Shown here one piece after another: positions 29,625 through 37,907 of a stretch of DNA of 64,000 nucleotides. Source of the stretch: Comamonadaceae bacterium M7527 (GTDB lineage Bacteria > Pseudomonadota > Gammaproteobacteria > Burkholderiales > Burkholderiaceae_C). The notes beneath the pieces were generated by a model. That model searched no databases. It saw only the letters and a list, made by a program, of their open reading frames with translations, and was not told where the DNA came from. The stretch lies in NCBI GenBank assembly GCA_021044545.1, contig CP087990.1, positions 992,001-1,056,000 on the forward strand. Reading direction: 5' to 3'. The number at the start of each line of letters is the position of its first letter. The first letter of the stretch is position 1. The translations under genes were made by a program, and so were the position numbers.

Positions 29625-30278
29625 TTAGTTCGCGTTAACAGGCGACTTGGGATCCAACAACAAAGCCATGACGTGCTGGATTTGCTCCGTCGTCAAAATG
29701 CCGTTGTGACCCACGCGAGGCATGTTGGAGCAAGCGTTGTAAGCACGTGCGTTCCACAACTTGCCCCATGTGTACTCCACAATGGCCTTTGACGCTGGGC
29801 TGGCTGGATCGCTCACGCCACGCATTTTGCCGTAGTTGTAAAGGCTTGGGCCCAGGGTGCCGTAAGACACTTGGGCTTTATCAATCTGGTGGCAGTTGTA
29901 ACAGTTGCCACCATTGACAGCGCCGGCCTTGTCTTTCCAGGTCAGGCCTTTGCCGCTGGCTGCGATTTTTTCGCCCTTGGCCCAGTCGCCCAAGAACTTA
30001 CCGCCTTCTGGCCACTTGATGGTTTTCATCTGCGCAGCTTCGATAGCTTTTGCAGTGTCTGCATCCAGAGGCACGCCAGCAACATCGGCCGCGCTGCACA
30101 AGCGATTGGCTTCGTCTTGCTGCAAGCGATCAACAGTTGCAATACCCTTGCTTTGGAAAGAAGTCTTCACAACTTCCGCTGTCACCTTGTCCAGGTCGGC
30201 GCTAGACATGGTTGTTGACATGCAGCCTGCCAACACAGCAGCTGAGGCGAGTAGCGTTAGCGAAATATGCTTTTTCAT
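29625..30278 (-). CDS. soxX: Sulfur oxidation cytochrome SoxX
   Basis: SoxX is the electron-accepting c-type cytochrome subunit of SoxAX, which attaches thiosulfate to SoxY. The 217-residue protein has one heme site CYNCHQ and a likely Met ligand in CSNMPRVGHNG. The N-terminus carries a lipobox (AVLAGC), so it is probably a lipoprotein tethered to a periplasmic membrane face. That and the extra region of about 80 residues before the heme make it longer than the soluble alphaproteobacterial SoxX. It is 11 bases downstream of soxA. Confidence 0.93.
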   Translation of the reverse strand: MKKHISLTLLASAAVLAGCMSTTMSSADLDKVTAEVVKTSFQSKGIATVDRLQQDEANRLCSAADVAGVPLDADTAKAIEAAQMKTIKWPEGGKFLGDWAKGEKIAASGKGLTWKDKAGAVNGGNCYNCHQIDKAQVSYGTLGPSLYNYGKMRGVSDPASPASKAIVEYTWGKLWNARAYNACSNMPRVGHNGILTTEQIQHVMALLLDPKSPVNAN

Positions 30279-30289
30279 GTGATGTCTCC

Positions 30290-31087
30290 TTATCGCTTGA
30301 TAGCAGGTGCGATGCTCTCGGCACCTTTGGCGTTCACGCCCATGTACACACCCAATGCAATGGTTGCGTCGCTGGCGAACTTAGGCTCTGGAAAGCGCTG
30401 CTGACGGTAGCAGTCGTTCAAACGCTTTTGCATAGGCCACATTTGACCGTTACCTACGCGGTACGCAGGCCATGCCGCAAAGCCAATACCGTCGCCTGGG
30501 TTGCCAGTGAGGTTTGGCAAGCCTTGCAAGCGAATACGCTTGTTGTCTTCAGCGTGGCAAGTGGCACAAGCAAAATCATGTGGGCCAGAGCGCATGAAGA
30601 ACAAACGCTTACCCACTTCGTACATCTCGCGCTCTTTGGGGTGCGCTTGTGACACGTTGATGTCCATGCCACGAGACATGGCAGATACATACGTGGCAAT
30701 GTCACGGATATTGGCCTGCTCGCCTTTGCCGTAGCTTGTCTTGGCCAATGCTTGGGCATCGAAGCCTTGCAATGTTTCCATGCAGGTCAATAAACGGGAC
30801 TCCAAGTCTTGTACGCGGCCAGTATCAGCAAAGTACTTGGGCAACGCCACAAACGCACCTTTTAAAACCCCTGGGCCCTGACCCAGATCGCAAGCTTCAA
30901 GAGACGCATTTTTGGGGCCGCGCGGCATGGTCCACAACTCTTCGCCGGCCATTTCAAACAGCTCGGCTGGGTTGCCGTCTTGCAGCATTTCGCGGTACTT
31001 GGCAATACCCGCCTCAATATCGTCGGCCTGGGCAGAAGCCATAAAGCCAGACGCTAGCAGTGCCACCAGGGCTAATTTGCTTTTCAT
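30290..31087 (-). CDS. soxA: Sulfur oxidation cytochrome SoxA
   Basis: SoxA is the catalytic subunit of SoxAX. The 265-residue precursor has a Sec signal ending AQA. One full heme site CATCHAED is present. The N-terminal domain lacks a CxxCH, so this is the mono-heme type, with lone cysteines likely in a disulfide. The catalytic cysteine that carries the persulfide lies in CYRQQRFPEP. It begins after a terminator-like hairpin in the soxZ-soxA gap. Confidence 0.95.
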   Translation of the reverse strand: MKSKLALVALLASGFMASAQADDIEAGIAKYREMLQDGNPAELFEMAGEELWTMPRGPKNASLEACDLGQGPGVLKGAFVALPKYFADTGRVQDLESRLLTCMETLQGFDAQALAKTSYGKGEQANIRDIATYVSAMSRGMDINVSQAHPKEREMYEVGKRLFFMRSGPHDFACATCHAEDNKRIRLQGLPNLTGNPGDGIGFAAWPAYRVGNGQMWPMQKRLNDCYRQQRFPEPKFASDATIALGVYMGVNAKGAESIAPAIKR

Positions 31088-31110
31088 CAGGAGTCTCCTT
31101 CGTTGTTGTG

Positions 31111-31139
31111 AAAAAGGCCGAAGCGCAACGCCCCGGCCT
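31111..31139 (-). terminator. Terminator-like hairpin in soxZ-soxA gap
   Basis: On the minus strand, AGGCCG (31139-31134) pairs with CGGCCT (31120-31115) around a 13-base loop that can fold further. A run of T follows (A-run 31111-31115 on plus). It is a moderate intrinsic terminator or attenuator lying in the 73-base gap between soxZ and soxA. Confidence 0.65.
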
Positions 31140-31151
31140 GTGATCTTAGGT

Positions 31152-31171
31152 CAGTCTCTATTAAGAGACTG
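31152..31171 (-). repeat. Hairpin over the soxZ stop codon
   Basis: CAGTCTCT and AGAGACTG form a perfect 8-bp stem with loop ATTA, placed over the last codons and stop of soxZ. It lies directly before the terminator-like hairpin in the same gap. It may stabilise the soxYZ mRNA end. Confidence 0.5.
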
Positions 31172-31472
31172 TCACCTCATCAGTGCGGCTGTCGCCTTTG
31201 TTGTCTTTCCAGCTCACTACCACCTTGTCGCCGGCTGCGCCGCCGTCAAAGCTGAATGCGAGGTAAGGGTTTTGCGACACTGCAGAACCCCACTGTGCGC
31301 TCAAAACGGTTTTACCGTTGTGTGTAGCGCTGACCTCAGAAATGTGATGTGCTGGAATGACTTTGCCAGAAGCATCTTTACGCTGACCACCTTCCATGAC
31401 ATGTGCCATCAAAGCGCGCACGGTAACAACACCGTTGTCAGCCTTGGCGCGGATACGCATTGGACGTCCCAT
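31161..31472 (-). CDS. soxZ: Thiosulfate oxidation carrier SoxZ
   Basis: SoxZ pairs with SoxY as the carrier complex for sulfur intermediates. The 103-residue protein has the family length and motifs (MGRPMRIRAK, HVMEGGQR, NPYLAFSF). There is no signal peptide, as usual; it is thought to be exported with SoxY by the Tat path. It is 36 bases after soxY. Confidence 0.96.
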   Translation of the reverse strand: MGRPMRIRAKADNGVVTVRALMAHVMEGGQRKDASGKVIPAHHISEVSATHNGKTVLSAQWGSAVSQNPYLAFSFDGGAAGDKVVVSWKDNKGDSRTDEVTVS

Positions 31473-31508
31473 TTTGCTTACTCCTAAATATCTGTTTGTG
31501 TGTTGAGA

Positions 31509-31964
31509 TTAACCGCCGCAACCGCCCAAAGTGACCTTGGTCTCTTTGGATGCTGCGTACAACTTGCCGTCGGCTTTCACAACCACGGTCACGTTAGACG
31601 TTTGGCCCATTTTCAAACGTGTTTGAATGTCGGCCTTGGTACCTGCTGGAATGGTAAAACCGGCAGCCAATGGGAACGGGTTCTTCTCAACCAGGAACCA
31701 CATGTCTGTGGTGTTGGGGATGTTGCTCACTGCACCAACGGGCACTACAGCGCCGTTTTCAGCAATATCTGGTGCCACGACTTGAATGTCTGCGCTTTCA
31801 GCGGGGTTGCCGCCTAATGCGTTGATGGCGTCTGCATAGCTTTTGGACTCAAAGCCGGGACGGCTCTCAGCGGCCAAAGCCTGCGCTTGGGTCATGATGC
31901 CCAGTGACACCAAGGTGCTCAAAGCACCTGCGGTTTTTATCACTTGACGACGTGTCGTGTTCAT
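31509..31964 (-). CDS. soxY: Thiosulfate oxidation carrier SoxY
   Basis: SoxY carries sulfur substrates covalently on a C-terminal cysteine. The 151-residue precursor has a Tat signal (TRRQVIKTAGALSTLVSLG) and ends in the swinging-arm motif GGCGG (its cysteine third from the end), which is diagnostic. The order soxC-soxD-cyt-soxY-soxZ is that of betaproteobacterial sox clusters. Confidence 0.96.
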   Translation of the reverse strand: MNTTRRQVIKTAGALSTLVSLGIMTQAQALAAESRPGFESKSYADAINALGGNPAESADIQVVAPDIAENGAVVPVGAVSNIPNTTDMWFLVEKNPFPLAAGFTIPAGTKADIQTRLKMGQTSNVTVVVKADGKLYAASKETKVTLGGCGG

Positions 31965-32073
31965 ATCAGCTCCTTAAAAAATTGGTTGGAACACAGGTTT
32001 CAATCAAACCCGCTAGACCAACAGCGATGTGATCTTAATCTAACGGATGCTTGTCGCAAAAACAGTTTAAAAA

Positions 32074-32406
32074 TTAATTGGGCGCGCCGGCCATGACCCA
32101 CTGGGCTAGCAATGTGGCGTCAGCATCGGTCAAGCGAGCTTGTGCTGGCATGGGTATTGGACCCCACTTGCCTGCGCCACCGGCCTTGATGCTGGCTGCC
32201 AATTGGGCAACGTCGCCACCCTTGTACTTAGCAGCCACATCTTTGTAGGCCGGGCCCACCAGCTTTTTATCTACCGCATGACAACCCATGCAGGCATTGG
32301 ACTGCGCCAGCTGTTTGGCTTTGGCAGTATCCAGTGCGTGTGCGGGTGCAGCCAGCATGGCCGCAGCAGCACACAGGGCAGCTAACAGCGTGTTTGTTTT
32401 CATCAT
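32074..32406 (-). CDS. Small class I c-type cytochrome within the sox cluster
   Basis: A precursor of about 110 residues with a Sec signal (ALCAAAAMLAAPAHA) and one heme site CMGCHA, with Met ligand in GPIPMPAQ. It is of the c551/c552 type. Its whole mature part closely resembles the second heme domain of SoxD just upstream (shared KIVGP/KLVGP, KYKG, KAGG, PMPAQA and AQWV). A role as electron acceptor of SoxCD or SoxAX is inferred. Start is ATG 32406 or the adjacent ATG 32403; a longer upstream reading has no signal logic. Confidence 0.88.
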   Translation of the reverse strand: MMKTNTLLAALCAAAAMLAAPAHALDTAKAKQLAQSNACMGCHAVDKKLVGPAYKDVAAKYKGGDVAQLAASIKAGGAGKWGPIPMPAQARLTDADATLLAQWVMAGAPN

Positions 32407-32498
32407 CTTTTTGTATCCGTTCACAGGTTTTATCTTATATGGATCTGCACGATCTTCAACTAGGGTTGCCACTAGCATCAGAGGGGGCAGCTTGTTAT

Positions 32499-33592
32499 TT
32501 ACTTTGCGCCGTCCACAACCCATTGGGCAATCGCCGAGGCATCACCATCGCTGAGTTGTGCTTGAGCAGGCATTGGCACGCTGCCCCACACACCCACGCC
32601 ACCAGCCTTGATCTTGCCAGTTAGGTAGGCCTGGGCATCGGCTTGGCCTTTGTACTTGCTCGCGATATCCGCAAAGCTTGGACCTACGATCTTGTTGGCC
32701 ATGCCGTGACATGCGGTACATGAGTTGCTGGCCAACAAGGCTTTAACGTCTGGACCACCCTCGGCTTGCGGCGCCTGAGCGGGCCACCCAATTTTTCGCG
32801 GGCCTTTTCCAGGGTTGTGGGCGCAGGCTCTGTCGTGATCGCGCCGCGCACTGGACCTATGCCACGGTTTTGCTCGTTGATGTTGCCGTGAGCATCGCGT
32901 GCAAAGTCTGGCAGGCTAGAGCTCAATGTGAGTTCTGAGACGCAGTCTTTCATACATGCGGTGTTGGTGACATCACCCTTGCCTTTGATGTCCCACAACG
33001 GCTTGAAGAATGTCATACCGTTGCGGTTAGGCATGCGTTGTTGTACCTGCGCGATGTTGTCATTGCTCAGCACGTAGTCGGCGGGGACAATTTCAGCCAT
33101 GTTCAGCAAGTAGGCCAACACGGCGTACACGTCGTCGGTAGACAGCGACTTGGGCGCGTTCCAGGGCATGGCGCGGTTGATGTAGTCCCACAAGGTGGAC
33201 ACAGTGGCCACCTTCATGATGGTCGTGCGCTGCGGAAAGTTTTTGCCTGGCAGCAAATTGGCAACGTGGCCCGTTTCGATATCTTGCGCAGTTGTACCAC
33301 CAATGATGGGCGTGAATACCTCATTGGACTCGCCAAAAACACCGTGACAGGACGCGCACTTCGCCTCCCACACGTCAACACCGCGGTCGACCGAGCCTGC
33401 GCCTTTGGGCAAGCCCTTGAAGTCTGGGCGAACGTCAATATCCCAAGCGGCCACTTCTGCTTTGGTGGCATCTCGGCCAATGTCGTTCCAAGGCTTTGCA
33501 GCCCAAGCGTTGCTGGCGCTGGCCAATAAAACGCCAGCCGCGATAGTTGAAAAAGTAAGCTTCATGGTGTGGATAAATGGTTGGGCTTGCAT
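32499..33592 (-). CDS. soxD: Sulfur dehydrogenase diheme cytochrome SoxD, frameshifted
   Basis: SoxD takes electrons from SoxC during oxidation of SoxY-bound sulfane sulfur. The N-terminal part has a signal peptide (best start ATG 33565, MKLTFSTIAAG) and heme site CASCHG. The second heme domain, with CTACHG and SVPMPAQ, is in another frame. The break is near 32781, where the plus strand reads GGG; one more base restores the linker GGPAQAPQAEGGPDV. The upper start overlaps the soxC stop by one base. Length when joined is about 364 residues, normal for SoxD. Confidence 0.92.
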
Positions 33593-34956
33593 TAGTACAC
33601 CTGCACGTTTGAGACTTCGCCGTTCTCGGACACTTTCCAGGACTGGATGGCGTTGTTGTGATAGATGGAGCGCGTACCGCGAACAGCGCGCAACTGATTG
33701 ATCTTGGGTTGTACATAGCCGGTGCTGTCAATGGCACGACTTTGCAAAATAGCCGGCTTACCGTCCCACACCCAATCGATATTGAATCGGGTCAGCGCCT
33801 TGTTTTGCACTGGCCCTTCAAGGCGTGCAGTGCGCCAGTTGCGCCCGCCGTCAACAGATACGTCAACACGCTTGATGGGGCCGCGACCTGACCAGGCCAA
33901 ACCGGTTACGTTGTAGTAACCCTTGTCCAGCAGCGTTTGTCCACCTGATGGCGTTGTAATCACGCTCTTGCACTCCTGGATAGAGGTGTACTGTCGGTGC
34001 TGACCATCTGGCTGCAAATCAATGTAGTGCACGGCCTCGTCTTTGGTCGCCCAAGGCTGGTCACCCACTTCAATTCGGCGCAGGTACTTCACCCAGCTCA
34101 CACCCTGCACACCAGGCACCACCAAGCGCAGTGGGTAACCATTTTCGGGGCGCAACATTTCGCCGTTCATACCCCAGGCCACCATCACGTCGTCCATGGC
34201 TCTGTCCATGGGAATGGTGCGCGTCATGCTGGAGCCATCGGCACCTTCGGCCAGCACAAACTTGGCCTTTTTCTTGTCAATGCCACACATCTCCAGCACG
34301 GTAGACAGCAGCACGCCGGTGTACTCGCAGCAACTGATCATGCCGTGGGTGTACTGCACGGTTGGCAAGGCAACGTTGCCCCACTCAGGACCGGTATTGG
34401 CGCCACACTCTATGAAGTGAATACGAGACACAGCGGGCAAGCGCATCAAGTCGTCCATGGTGAACACGCGCTCACGCTTGACCAAGCCATTCACCATCAA
34501 GCGGTGTTTGGACGGATCAATATCCCACCAACCCTGGTGGTGGCGCTCAAAGTGCAAACCGTTGGGGGTGATGATGCCGAACAGACCTTGCAGGGGACAA
34601 AAGCTCACAGATGCTTGGGGCACGCGTGTGAGGCCCGGGCTTTCGCGGCGCTGCAGATTGGCTTCCCACTTGCTGGGCTGGCCATACTTGGAGGCTGTCA
34701 CACCCTGGCCCAGGCCTTTGGTGTGCTCTGGCAGCTCCAGTATGGCGCTCTCACCGTCGGCAGCAAAGGCAGCCTTGGTACTGGCGGCGACGCCGGCACC
34801 CATGGCCAGCGCCTTGCCCATAAAGCTGCGACGCGCCTTGCGGGCCGTCTCCAAGCCTTCGGCCGACAAGTGGTGTTCAGGCGCAGCGATAACACGCCCA
34901 ATGGGCTGGTCAAAGGTGCTGCCCACGGGCACATTCAATTCAGGATTGACGCTCAT
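33592..34956 (-). CDS. soxC: Sulfur dehydrogenase molybdenum subunit SoxC
   Basis: SoxC is a sulfite oxidase-family molybdoenzyme that, with SoxD, oxidises the sulfane sulfur on SoxY and yields six electrons. The 454-residue precursor has a twin-arginine signal (KARRSFMGKALAMGAG). The molybdenum cysteine lies in HFIECGANTGPEW. The C-terminal Mo-co dimerisation domain (VDVSVDGGRNW to IDSTGYVQP) is intact. I chose ATG 34956 with a GAGGAACT ribosome site over an upstream in-frame start at 34980. Confidence 0.95.
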   Translation of the reverse strand: MSVNPELNVPVGSTFDQPIGRVIAAPEHHLSAEGLETARKARRSFMGKALAMGAGVAASTKAAFAADGESAILELPEHTKGLGQGVTASKYGQPSKWEANLQRRESPGLTRVPQASVSFCPLQGLFGIITPNGLHFERHHQGWWDIDPSKHRLMVNGLVKRERVFTMDDLMRLPAVSRIHFIECGANTGPEWGNVALPTVQYTHGMISCCEYTGVLLSTVLEMCGIDKKKAKFVLAEGADGSSMTRTIPMDRAMDDVMVAWGMNGEMLRPENGYPLRLVVPGVQGVSWVKYLRRIEVGDQPWATKDEAVHYIDLQPDGQHRQYTSIQECKSVITTPSGGQTLLDKGYYNVTGLAWSGRGPIKRVDVSVDGGRNWRTARLEGPVQNKALTRFNIDWVWDGKPAILQSRAIDSTGYVQPKINQLRAVRGTRSIYHNNAIQSWKVSENGEVSNVQVY

Positions 34957-35001
34957 AGTTCCTCTTTTTGTCAATTGCAACGGTACTGTTTGCCGCCGCC
35001 G

Positions 35002-35329
35002 TTATCCAAAGGCTGCTGCCTCACCAAGCTTGCTGTGCGGCATGCGGCTGGCAACTTGTACCGAGATAGTCCGACACAGCTCAACAAACATAGGCTCAGC
35101 AACTTGGTAAAAAACCTGTGTACCCTCACGACGCCTAGACAGCAAACCGGCTTGGTACATCAAACCCAAGTGCCTGGACACATTGGCCTGCAACAAACCG
35201 GTCTTACGAATGATGTCGTTGACACACTTCTCTTCCTGGCAAATCACATGCAGTATCTTCAGGCGCGTAGGCTCGCCCAACACTGAAATAGCGTGCTGTG
35301 GACTCGAATACTGCGTTGAGTTCTTGCAA
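35002..35329 (-). CDS. soxR: ArsR-family regulator of the sox cluster, N-terminus frameshifted
   Basis: The readable part is a winged-helix ArsR protein: GEPTRLKILHVICQ, then the recognition helix TGLLQANVSRHLGLMYQAGLL. Cysteines in CQEEKC and LCRT could sense sulfur species, as in the SoxR/BigR group. The frame from GTG 35283 lacks the first helix. An adjacent frame starts at TTG 35329 with AAGGA upstream and reads QELNAVFESTARYFSV into the same point, so about 35281-35285 probably has an indel (a two-base loss in a TG repeat, or one extra base). It heads the sox operon, so control of sox genes is inferred. Confidence 0.78.
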
Positions 35330-35365
35330 AGTGAGATCCTTGATAAATCAGCCTGTAACTATATT

Positions 35366-35385
35366 ATTGATTGCTGATATTTAAA
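35366..35385 (-). promoter_or_regulatory. Repeated sox element, copy upstream of the ArsR-type gene
   Basis: ATTGATTGCTGATATTTAAA differs at one base from the element upstream of soxB (29512-29531). It lies about 37 bases before the regulator start. Autoregulation of the regulator and control of soxB by the same protein would explain the pair. The flanks (TATATT, AATAAG) are AT-rich and may hold promoter boxes. Confidence 0.6.
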
Positions 35386-35489
35386 TAAGTAAAAACCCGA
35401 ACATCGACTACAACTGACATTCAGCTGACAAAGCAAGCGTTTTCAGCCTCAACAGGCGGGTGCAGGCGCTGTCATGAGACAATACGTCC

Positions 35490-36022
35490 ATGAAAACACA
35501 AAATTTAATGGCCCTGCGCTGGCCAATCCTGGCCATGACAGTCGTCCTGGTGGTGTCCAATATCGCTGTGATGTACGCCATCAACGATTGGCTCACTTGG
35601 GGTGCCTTTACTTACCCTTTGGTATTTTTGGTCACTGACTTGACCAACAGGGCGTTGGGCGCTGGCGCAGCGCGCAAGGTCGCACTGATGGGTTTTGCGT
35701 TGGCGGTTGTCCTGTCCATTTACCTGGCCACGCCACAGATTGCGCTGGCGTCTGGCGCGGCGTTTTTAACGGCCCAGCTGCTGGACATTGCAGCGTTTAA
35801 CCGCCTACGCAGCCAATCCTGGTGGAAAGCCCCCTCATTGGCTCTGTGCTTGCGTCCGTGATCGATACCGGCATCTTCTTTTACATCGCGTTTTACGGCT
35901 CTGACATGAACTGGCTGATGCTGGCCGCTGGTGACCTGTCCATGAAGTGGCTGATGGCCGCCGTGCTGCTGGTGCCCTACAAGGCGCTGCTGCCTAGGGT
36001 CACTGCCAGCGCCGCGGCTTAA
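35490..36022 (+). CDS. yhhQ: VUT-family queuosine precursor transporter, frameshifted
   Basis: A membrane protein of about 177 residues once joined. It has hydrophobic segments (ALRWPILAMTVVLVVSNIAVMY, YPLVFLVTDLTNR, GFALAVVLSIYLA, VIDTGIFFYIAFYG) and the family motif in TDLTNR. YhhQ imports queuosine precursors (preQ0/preQ1). The break is in a run of five C at 35830-35834; a sixth C gives KAPLIGSVLASVIDTG in one frame. The 5' gap to the sox regulator holds the divergent promoters. Confidence 0.82.
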
Positions 36023-36070
36023 AGCAGCAAGCACACACGACTACAGCAAGAAAGGCACAAGAGCTGGCCC

Positions 36071-36514
36071 ATGCAAACACTGATACGCGTCATGTCAATA
36101 GCAGCCATTTCAGTTGCGAGTCTGTTAGGCGGCTGCGCAAACAACTACGGCAGCGTGCCGCCCGCTGACGGCGCGGGCAGCGCCAGCACAGCGCCCGCCG
36201 CACGGGTAGCGGACGACTTTCCCATACCGGCAGGCTCAGTCATAGACACAGAGCAAACCCTGGTTCTGGGCGAAGGTGCGAACTGGACTGGGCGCTTGGT
36301 GCTCAACTTGGGCAGTGATGCGCAATCTGCCTTTGTTTTCTTTAGAGACCAGGGCAAGGCATTTGGCTGGCAGCTGATTGCCGCGTCTTACGGTAAAGCA
36401 AGCCTTCTCACCTTTACCAAGGCACAGCGCTCTGCCACGGTCTACATTGAAGACAGTTTTAGAGGTGCGACAGCCACTGTAACTGTTGGTCCGGTAGCTG
36501 CAAAAGGCGTTTGA
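36071..36514 (+). CDS. Hypothetical lipoprotein
   Basis: A 147-residue protein with a clear lipoprotein signal ending LLGGC, then a Ser/Ala/Pro-rich linker and a compact domain of about 90 residues with alternating beta-strands (TLVLGEGANWTGRLVLNL to ATVTVGPV). I do not recognise the family. The lipobox predicts lipid anchoring at a periplasmic membrane face. It follows the yhhQ-type gene by about 50 bases and may be co-transcribed. Confidence 0.75.
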   Translation: MQTLIRVMSIAAISVASLLGGCANNYGSVPPADGAGSASTAPAARVADDFPIPAGSVIDTEQTLVLGEGANWTGRLVLNLGSDAQSAFVFFRDQGKAFGWQLIAASYGKASLLTFTKAQRSATVYIEDSFRGATATVTVGPVAAKGV

Positions 36515-36522
36515 AAACGCCT
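36505..36522 (+). terminator. Weak hairpin at the lipoprotein gene end
   Basis: AGGCGT and ACGCCT pair around TTGAAA, overlapping the stop codon, with only GTTT after it. This could be a weak terminator. Confidence is low because the T-run is short. Confidence 0.35.
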
Positions 36523-36553
36523 GTTTAAACATGCAACGCTTGATCGAGTGATA

Positions 36554-36598
36554 CGGATTTTCTGACCCGTGAAAATCCGGCCCGCGCGCTCAAGGGCC
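36554..36598 (+). other. Two adjacent stem-loops in a 244-base gap
   Basis: CGGATTTTC (36554-36562) and GAAAATCCG (36571-36579) form a perfect 9-bp stem, and GGCCC/GGGCC (36579-36583 and 36594-36598) form a second directly after. No T-run follows on either strand. This gap (36515-36758), upstream of the FAD oxidoreductase gene, is the longest in the window. I find no known riboswitch or tRNA in it; it may be a structured leader or a small RNA. Confidence 0.4.
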
Positions 36599-36758
36599 GT
36601 CTTGCTGGCCTCAACAATGGTTGGGGCTTGCCTGCCACCATTAACACCTTTGCAGCCGCAGCAACGCTGCTGGCCCTGGCCATCCTCGTGGCTACATCAC
36701 GCAACACGCAATCTGAGGCACACTGTAGGCTCGCCCTGTTACCTCTTTTGGAGTTTGT

Positions 36759-37880
36759 ATGCCCCGTGCCAAACCTGCGTCCTCTGCCACCACTGCCAAA
36801 CCGTCTGCAACAAACAACCGACCAAGCGTCGCCGTAATTGGTGCGGGCATGTCTGGCGTCACCTGCGCCAGAACCCTGGCGCAAGCTGGGTACAGCGTGA
36901 CCCTGTTTGACAAAAGCCGCGGCGTAGGCGGGCGCATGTCCACGAGGCGCACGGCCTTTGGCGACTTTGACCACGGCGCGCAGTACTTCACAGTGCGTGA
37001 CCCACGGTTCACACAGGCCATGGCCACTGCGCCAGCCGCTGCCAAACGCTGGAGCGCCAACACCGTGCGCGTGCTAGACGACACGGGCCATGTGCTGGCT
37101 GCCACGGGCAAATCAACCGACTCGCACTGGGTGGGTACACCAGGTATGAACGGGCTGCTGAAAGCCTGGGCCAAACCCCTGGATGACGGCAGCATCGCCA
37201 ATGCGCACTTGCACCTGCAAAGCCGCATCACCCACCTTGGCAAACAAGACGGTCAATGGGCACTGACCATGGAAGTAACCGACGGCGAGCAGGCCGCCAC
37301 AGAGCAAGTCAGCGGCTTTGACCAGGTGGTGCTGGCCATACCCAGCGACCAGGCGCTCGCGCTGTTGCAACACAGTAAACTAATGCCCAAATGGCAAGCA
37401 CAAATTGGTCAGGTGGTGGTTGACCCCTGCTGGACCGTCATGCTGGCCTACCCCAACGCCAGTCAGCCCGGCTTGGCGCACCTGGGCCCACAATGGAACG
37501 TGGCGCGCAGCACCCACCATCGCATCTCCTGGATGGCACGCGAATCCAGCAAGCCAGGGCGCGCCAGCATTGAGCGCTGGACAGTGCAAGCCAATCCTGA
37601 ATGGTCACGCGAACACATCAACGACACACCAGAGCGTGTGGTGGCCAAACTCACCAAAGCATTTGCAGAAGTCACAGGCATTCGGGCTCAACCCGGTCAC
37701 GCCGTGGCACACCGCTGGTTGTATGCGCAAACACGCACACCGCTGGGCAACAGCCACTTGTTTGACAAACGCCAAGGCTTGGGCGTTTGTGGTGACTGGT
37801 GTCTAGGCAACCGCGTGGAAAACGCCTTCATCTCTGGCTTGGAGCTGGCACTGGACGTGGCACAAGCCGTCAAGACCTAA
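36759..37880 (+). CDS. FAD-dependent oxidoreductase, amine oxidase/renalase-like
   Basis: A 373-residue flavoprotein. The N-terminal Rossmann motif VAVIGAGMSGVTCARTLAQAG binds FAD, and LFDKSRGVGGRMSTRR is the second dinucleotide-binding signature typical of NAD(P)/FAD amine-oxidase-like proteins. FDHGAQYF and a C-terminal GDWCLGNRVENAFISG complete the FAD site. The start gives a Ala/Thr-rich N-terminus without a signal. Substrate cannot be told; renalase-like oxidoreductases of this kind are common and mostly uncharacterised. Confidence 0.8.
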   Translation: MPRAKPASSATTAKPSATNNRPSVAVIGAGMSGVTCARTLAQAGYSVTLFDKSRGVGGRMSTRRTAFGDFDHGAQYFTVRDPRFTQAMATAPAAAKRWSANTVRVLDDTGHVLAATGKSTDSHWVGTPGMNGLLKAWAKPLDDGSIANAHLHLQSRITHLGKQDGQWALTMEVTDGEQAATEQVSGFDQVVLAIPSDQALALLQHSKLMPKWQAQIGQVVVDPCWTVMLAYPNASQPGLAHLGPQWNVARSTHHRISWMARESSKPGRASIERWTVQANPEWSREHINDTPERVVAKLTKAFAEVTGIRAQPGHAVAHRWLYAQTRTPLGNSHLFDKRQGLGVCGDWCLGNRVENAFISGLELALDVAQAVKT

Positions 37881-37907
37881 TGCAAACCTAGCACCCAGCA
37901 AGCCGGC

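Noticed and set aside
32074..32738. Second separate cytochrome gene at 32499-32738
   Set aside because: This segment continues SoxD once one base is added near 32781, so it is SoxD's C-terminal domain, not a gene of its own.
36628..36837. Small membrane protein ORF before the FAD oxidoreductase
   Set aside because: It has a hydrophobic stretch but no ATG or ribosome site, and its end overlaps the real gene in another frame.
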